Source: CAVAWX01 sp963614215
GTDB lineage: Bacteria; Actinomycetota; Coriobacteriia; Coriobacteriales; QAMH01
Length of the DNA stretch: 26,935 nucleotides
Direction: 5' to 3'
NCBI GenBank assembly: GCA_963614215.1
Contig: CAVECB010000024.1
Location: forward strand, 1 to 26,935
The notes below the pieces were generated by a model. The model did no database searches. It was not told the origin of the DNA and saw only the letters and a list, made by a program, of their open reading frames with translations. The position numbers were made by a program, and so were the translations under genes. Below, in pieces: positions 22,833-26,935 of this stretch. How positions within the stretch are numbered: position 1 is the first letter of the stretch; each line of letters opens with the position of its first letter.

Positions 22833-22920
22833 TTATCTATTTTTTATGCAATTTACTTTCCATTCAGAATAATTTAATGTGCGGACAATCGTCTTTTTTG
22901 GAGACAGGTGTTTTGACGTG
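22831..22920. other. AT-rich patch upstream of the surface protein
   Basis: This 90-base stretch is strikingly AT-rich for the region, with runs such as TTTTTT (22841-22846 and 22893-22899 areas) and AATAATTTAAT at 22868-22878. It begins exactly where the antitoxin frame breaks. It contains several possible -10 boxes (AATAAT 22868-22873, TTTAAT 22873-22878) and TTTACT at 22852 as a weak -35. It likely holds the promoter of the surface protein and may mark an old recombination or insertion boundary. Confidence 0.5.
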
Positions 22921-22947
22921 CGCCCGTGTCGGCGGCGCGCGTCGCGA

Positions 22948-22971
22948 GTGCCTTCCTCTCGAAGAAGGCAC
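22948..22971 (+). promoter_or_regulatory. Perfect 8-bp leader hairpin before the surface protein
   Basis: GTGCCTTC (22948-22955) and GAAGGCAC (22964-22971) are exact complements around an 8-nt loop. The stem ends 41 bases before ATG 23013. GTTCTTG follows, too weak for a standard terminator. It could be an attenuator or a stability element in the mRNA leader. Confidence 0.45.
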
Positions 22972-23012
22972 ATGGTTCTTGCAAGGTCCCTATACGGATG
23001 AAAGGGGTACGT

Positions 23013-26000
23013 ATGAGCAGGAAGAAACTGTCGGAAAACGTGTTCGGGGGGGGGTCAGTGCATAAACTGCTGGCGGTTGCATGCTCGCTGGCGCTATGCA
23101 TATCCTTTTGCCTCCCGTCCGCGCAGGCGATAGCCGCCACGGCTGCCGCCGCGGGCCAGGACGAGGCCGGTGCCGCCGAGCAGCAGGCGCAATCTGCGGC
23201 AGGCGCGGACGAGCAAGATACGGCTGCGACCGACACGCAGCAAGAGGCGACGCAAGACGCCGCCGAGACGGCGGATGAAGCCGCCGAGGCGCAGGCCGCG
23301 CAGGCCGCGCAGAGCACCAAGGCGCAGGTCGCCGAGGTCGCGCAGCCGCAGGCCAACAACAGTGCAACCATTGCCGCAAGCACCGTTTGGGACGGCACGA
23401 CCGTCGACACGAGCTGGTACAACACGACCGACACGGAGTTCACCATTTCCACGGCCGCCCAGCTCGCGGGACTTGCGGCCATCACCAGCCCGAAGAACGA
23501 CTACGCGGCATGGCAGGCGGGCACCCACGATTCCAGAGCCGACGGCATCGCGCAGGACAACTTCGCGGGCAAGACCGTGAAACTGGGCGCCGACATCGAC
23601 CTGGGCGACAAGCAGTTCGACCCCATCTCCGACTTCAACAACTGGGGCGGCGGCGGCCAGGGCACGAGCGACGGCACTTACGACGGGGTAGGATGGCAGG
23701 GTACCTTCGACGGCGCCGGCCACACCATCAGCAACCTCTCGGTTGACGGCTCCATCAACTGCTCCACCAACTACAACGGCAACCAAGGTCTCATCGCGGC
23801 CATCGGTGCCGGCGGCGTGGTGAAGACCCTCGGCGTGAGCGGCTGGGTGAAGGCGCGCGTGGGCGGCGGCATCGTCGGCTGCTCTTCGGTCTCTGCCGAA
23901 GACACCGCCACCTTAAGCAAGGACCAGTGGCCGACCATTATGAACTGCTGGGCCAAGGTCGACATCGAGGGCAACGGCTCCTCCAAGCGCGGCTGCGGCG
24001 GCATCTTCGGCGGCGAGGGCGACTATCGCAGCGCCTGCAACATCATCAACTGCTATGCAAAAGGCGACGCCACCAACTCCATCGGCCAGGCGGCGGGCGT
24101 GGCGGCCATCGCCAACGGCGCCGTGGCCGGTTGCTACAACCTGGGCGACGCTTCCGGCTCAAAGGATGCGGCCATCGTCTCGCAGCTCTACATGCCCGGC
24201 TCCTCGAAGGACAGCTTCAAGGGTACCGGCATCTACTCGAACAATATGGCCTTGCAGAACACCTCGGACGCGGGCAACTCGTGGCGCTCGCAGGACGCGG
24301 CCAGCGGCGAGCCGACGGCGCACACCGACGGTTTTTACACCTCCGCCGAAATAAAGGCGGGCGCGGCCACGCTGGGTAGCGCCTACGTCGAGGACACGAA
24401 CAATATCAACGCGGGCTTCCCCATCCTGTTTTGGCAGGCTGGCCTGTCCACGCTCGACATCTCGGGCGCTACTATCGCCGCGATCGCCAACCAGACCTTC
24501 ACCACCGAGGCCATCGAGCCGAAGCTGACGGTCACGCTCGGCGGCGCGACCCTAAACGAGGGCAGCGACTACTACGTCGTCTACAGCGACAACGTCAAAC
24601 CTGGCACGGCGTCGGCCAAGGTCTATGGCACGGGTCGCTATACGGGCCAGATTGCCGAGGCGGCCACGTTCACGATCGAGGGCACCGACATCTCCGAGTG
24701 CACCATCACGCCCGACCCCATTTCGAACGCCTGGAGCTACGGCGAAGACGATCCGGCCACACCCTCCGTCACGGTGAAGAGCCCAAGCGGCGCGACGCTT
24801 ACTAAGGACACGGACTACGAGCTGGTCTACGAGAACAACGTCGAGACGGGCAAGGGCACCGTCACGGTGAAGGGTCTGGGCAACGGCGTGGCCGGCAGCC
24901 TCTCGAAGGACTTCTACGTCGTGCGCGCCTCCGACTCCGTGGAAGGCTCGGGCACCGACGAGGACCCCTACCTGGTCGCAAGCAAGGCGGACTTCCAGTT
25001 TGTCTCGCACCAGATCAAAAATGGCAACACGGACTACATAAACGGCTCCATCAAGGTCACGGCAGACCTCGACCTGACGGCTGCCGACGAGAAGGACCTG
25101 GCGGCCGACTCGCTGGGCTACTACGGCTATCCTGCCCCCGGGGTCTACACAACCGTCAAGTACCTCTACAACGGCAACTTCGACGGCGGCAGTCACGAAA
25201 TCAAGCTCGGCGGGCAAAGCCCGGTTGGCACGTGGTCGTATGTTTCCGCCCTCATCGCATGGGCGGGCGTCTACAACGAGAGCGCACTTGACGGTCAGAC
25301 CCAGACCATCAAAAACGTCGTCGTCACTGGCGAGGTCTCCTCTACCGGCGGCGCGGCCGGCATAGTCGGGCGCGGCATGGGCACGACCCAGGCTTTCGAA
25401 AACTGCGTGAACAAGGCGAAGGTCTCGGGCGCAGGCAATGTCGGCGGCATCGCCGGGCAGGTCATGAGCGCGAGCTTCGCGGACTGCCACAACACGGGCG
25501 AGATTTCCAACACCGGCAACATCAGCGGCGGCATACTCGCCTACCCCAACGACCAGAAGAACCTCACGACCGCAACGCTGTCCATCAAGGACTGTTCGAA
25601 CAGCGCCTCCGTCACGTCCGCGCGTACCACAGGCGGCATCATTGGCCAGGGCGCTCCCATCGGCTCGCCCATCAGCGTCGAGCGCTGCTGGAACACGGGC
25701 GACGTGAGCGCTACAGGCGGCTACTACGCAGCGGCCGGCATCGTCGGTAGCGCCAACTATAGCAATGCATATGCCGCGCTCACGGTGAAGGCGTGCTACA
25801 ACACGGGCACGGTGACGAGCGTGCGCAGCGCCGGCGGCGTGGTGGGCGGCCTCGGATATGGCAACAGCACCATCGAGAACTGCTACAACACGGGCGCTGT
25901 CTCCACCACCATGGACACGAGCGACGAGAGCAACTACGGCACGGGCGGCCTCGTGGGCACGGACATCGTGGTGAATAGCGCCACGGCGACGCGCACGGTG

Positions 26001-26935
26001 AACATCTCCGGCTACAACGTGGGAGAGGTGAGCAGCCTGAAGGGCGACCACCTCGGCCAGCTTGTCGGCAATATCAGGGTGGGTTCCGTCAACATTTGGA
26101 GCGGAGCCACCACTGCTGCCAAATATCCGACGACGTGGAACATCTCCGCTTCCTATATTCCCACGACCGGCTGCGCCGCATCCGTTGGCGTCTACAGCAA
26201 GCTTGCTGGAGACAACGAGAAGAGCGTCTTGAACGACACGAGCGCCACTTACGACGAGAGCACCTTGAAGGCCTTGACGTCCACGACGCTCGACCAGGAC
26301 GAGGCGACGGGCTTTTTGAAAGACGAGCCCGCTCCCGAGATCAACGACGGCTACCCCGTGCTGTACTGGCAGCGCGTCGCCTTCACCGTGGACGACATCG
26401 CGGACCAGGTCTGGACGGCGCCTGTCGTCATGGCGCAGCCCGTCGTCAAGGTGGGCGACAAGACCCTAGTGAAAGACCTCGACTACACCTTGACCTACAC
26501 GAACAACGACGAGGTCGGCACCGCGACCGTCACCATCACGCCGGCCGGTGCCTATGCAGGCCGCGCGGCTGCGGTGGACAAGGAGTTCACAATCGTCGCG
26601 CAAAACCTGAGCGGCGCCACCATCGGCGCGATAGAAGAGCAGCTCTTCGAGGGCTCGCCCGTCACGCCGGAGCCTGTCGTCACCGACGCGGATGGCGTCG
26701 AGTTGGTGAAGGGTGTGGATTACGACCTGTCCTACAAGAACAACGACAAGGCGGGCACGGGCACCGTCGTCGTCACGGGCAAGGGCAACTACACCGGCAC
26801 GAAGGAGGCCACGTTCACCATCAAGTCGAACTCGGCCGGCGCCGGCGCGTGGAAGCGCCTGGCGGGCAACACGGCCCTCGGCACGATGAAGCAGATTGTG
26901 AACGAGGGGTGGACCTCTGGCAGCAAGTACGCCAT
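23013..26935 (+). CDS. Large secreted surface protein: GLUG repeats, Ig-like modules, wall-binding repeat (3' end outside window)
   Basis: At least 1307 residues, cut by the window edge. A signal peptide (basic start RKK, hydrophobic core LLAVACSLALCISFCL, likely cleavage after AQA at 39) precedes an Ala/Gln/Glu-rich stalk (about 40-115). A first GLUG-type beta-helix region lies at about 210-390 and a second, richer one at about 770-990 (GGIVG...CYNTG patterns). A pair of Ig-like modules ending YTGQIAEAATFTIE-style follows each region (about 482-640 and 1125-1272). The final residues, WKRLAGNTALGTMKQIV, read as the start of a cell-wall-binding repeat 2 domain. ATG 23013 has AAAGGGG (23001-23007) at 5 nt. 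Nine consecutive G at 23046-23054 encode GGG at residues 12-14. An alternative start is GTG 23058, after that run. Adhesion or surface interaction is the likely role. Confidence 0.88.
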   Translation, partial: MSRKKLSENVFGGGSVHKLLAVACSLALCISFCLPSAQAIAATAAAAGQDEAGAAEQQAQSAAGADEQDTAATDTQQEATQDAAETADEAAEAQAAQAAQSTKAQVAEVAQPQANNSATIAASTVWDGTTVDTSWYNTTDTEFTISTAAQLAGLAAITSPKNDYAAWQAGTHDSRADGIAQDNFAGKTVKLGADIDLGDKQFDPISDFNNWGGGGQGTSDGTYDGVGWQGTFDGAGHTISNLSVDGSINCSTNYNGNQGLIAAIGAGGVVKTLGVSGWVKARVGGGIVGCSSVSAEDTATLSKDQWPTIMNCWAKVDIEGNGSSKRGCGGIFGGEGDYRSACNIINCYAKGDATNSIGQAAGVAAIANGAVAGCYNLGDASGSKDAAIVSQLYMPGSSKDSFKGTGIYSNNMALQNTSDAGNSWRSQDAASGEPTAHTDGFYTSAEIKAGAATLGSAYVEDTNNINAGFPILFWQAGLSTLDISGATIAAIANQTFTTEAIEPKLTVTLGGATLNEGSDYYVVYSDNVKPGTASAKVYGTGRYTGQIAEAATFTIEGTDISECTITPDPISNAWSYGEDDPATPSVTVKSPSGATLTKDTDYELVYENNVETGKGTVTVKGLGNGVAGSLSKDFYVVRASDSVEGSGTDEDPYLVASKADFQFVSHQIKNGNTDYINGSIKVTADLDLTAADEKDLAADSLGYYGYPAPGVYTTVKYLYNGNFDGGSHEIKLGGQSPVGTWSYVSALIAWAGVYNESALDGQTQTIKNVVVTGEVSSTGGAAGIVGRGMGTTQAFENCVNKAKVSGAGNVGGIAGQVMSASFADCHNTGEISNTGNISGGILAYPNDQKNLTTATLSIKDCSNSASVTSARTTGGIIGQGAPIGSPISVERCWNTGDVSATGGYYAAAGIVGSANYSNAYAALTVKACYNTGTVTSVRSAGGVVGGLGYGNSTIENCYNTGAVSTTMDTSDESNYGTGGLVGTDIVVNSATATRTVNISGYNVGEVSSLKGDHLGQLVGNIRVGSVNIWSGATTAAKYPTTWNISASYIPTTGCAASVGVYSKLAGDNEKSVLNDTSATYDESTLKALTSTTLDQDEATGFLKDEPAPEINDGYPVLYWQRVAFTVDDIADQVWTAPVVMAQPVVKVGDKTLVKDLDYTLTYTNNDEVGTATVTITPAGAYAGRAAAVDKEFTIVAQNLSGATIGAIEEQLFEGSPVTPEPVVTDADGVELVKGVDYDLSYKNNDKAGTGTVVVTGKGNYTGTKEATFTIKSNSAGAGAWKRLAGNTALGTMKQIVNEGWTSGSKYA
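23046..23054 (+). repeat. Poly-G tract (9 G) in signal-peptide codons
   Basis: Nine consecutive G encode Gly-Gly-Gly between the start codon and the hydrophobic core of the signal peptide. Adding one G would bring TAA (from GCATAA) into frame within four codons. The run is the longest mononucleotide tract I noticed in the window. Confidence 0.9.

Noticed and set aside
22817..23065. An 82-codon plus-strand frame covering the AT-rich patch and the surface-protein start
   Set aside because: It has no ribosome site, ends at the TAA that lies just after the G-tract in the wrong frame, and has no domain-like content.
24552..26051. A 499-codon minus-strand frame inside the surface-protein gene
   Set aside because: The plus frame is continuous with signal peptide and repeat motifs; the minus frame mirrors its repeats and has no recognisable content.

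Overview
The window is about 27 kb of GC-rich bacterial DNA. It most resembles a Coriobacteriia (Eggerthellaceae-type) actinobacterium. The reasons are the gene order tyrA-aroA-cmk-plsC-ispH, a DUF6110-like protein next to an atypical heavy-metal P-type ATPase, likely leaderless genes, and a GLUG/Ig-like/cell-wall-binding-repeat surface protein. This assignment rests on gene content recognised by eye, not on a database search.

Layout. Bases 1-5647 form a cell-envelope region. It holds the tail of an unknown gene, a polyprenyl-phosphate-type GT2 glycosyltransferase, a CDP-glycerol glycerophosphotransferase-like protein, a YtxH-like helical protein, a PRC-barrel protein and a second GT-A-type glycosyltransferase. 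Bases 5670-9767 hold a LytS/YehU-type sensor kinase with no response regulator in view, a small DUF6110-like membrane-anchored protein and a P1B-like ATPase. Bases 9764-13208 (minus) form a tightly overlapping unit: a cysteine desulfurase, the tRNA 2-thiouridylase MnmA and a Ppx/GppA phosphatase. Bases 13260-17273 (plus) form murI-rph-rdgB-(DUF6056-like membrane protein). A tRNA-Arg(CCU) follows on the minus strand. Bases 17499-22429 (minus) form tyrA-aroA-cmk-plsC-ispH, covering tyrosine/chorismate synthesis, CMP kinase, phospholipid acylation and the last isoprenoid step. Bases 22556-22832 hold the wreck of a type II toxin-antitoxin pair beside an AT-rich patch. From 23013 to the window end a large secreted, wall-anchored surface protein begins and is cut by the window edge.

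Most notable points. (1) A run of nine G inside the signal-peptide codons of the surface protein is a candidate phase-variation switch. (2) Five tandem 14-bp repeats lie in the tyrA leader just downstream of a consensus -10 box. (3) The divergent murI / cysteine-desulfurase pair has -10 boxes on each side placed exactly 7 nt before ATG, implying two leaderless transcripts. (4) Many conserved enzymes here (AroA, MnmA, Ppx, IspH, TagF-like, RdgB, the desulfurase) carry in-frame Ala/Gly/Asp/Ser-rich microrepeat insertions or tails. (5) There is a broken Phd/RelE-like toxin-antitoxin remnant. All functional calls come from reading motifs in the translations; no alignment or search was run.
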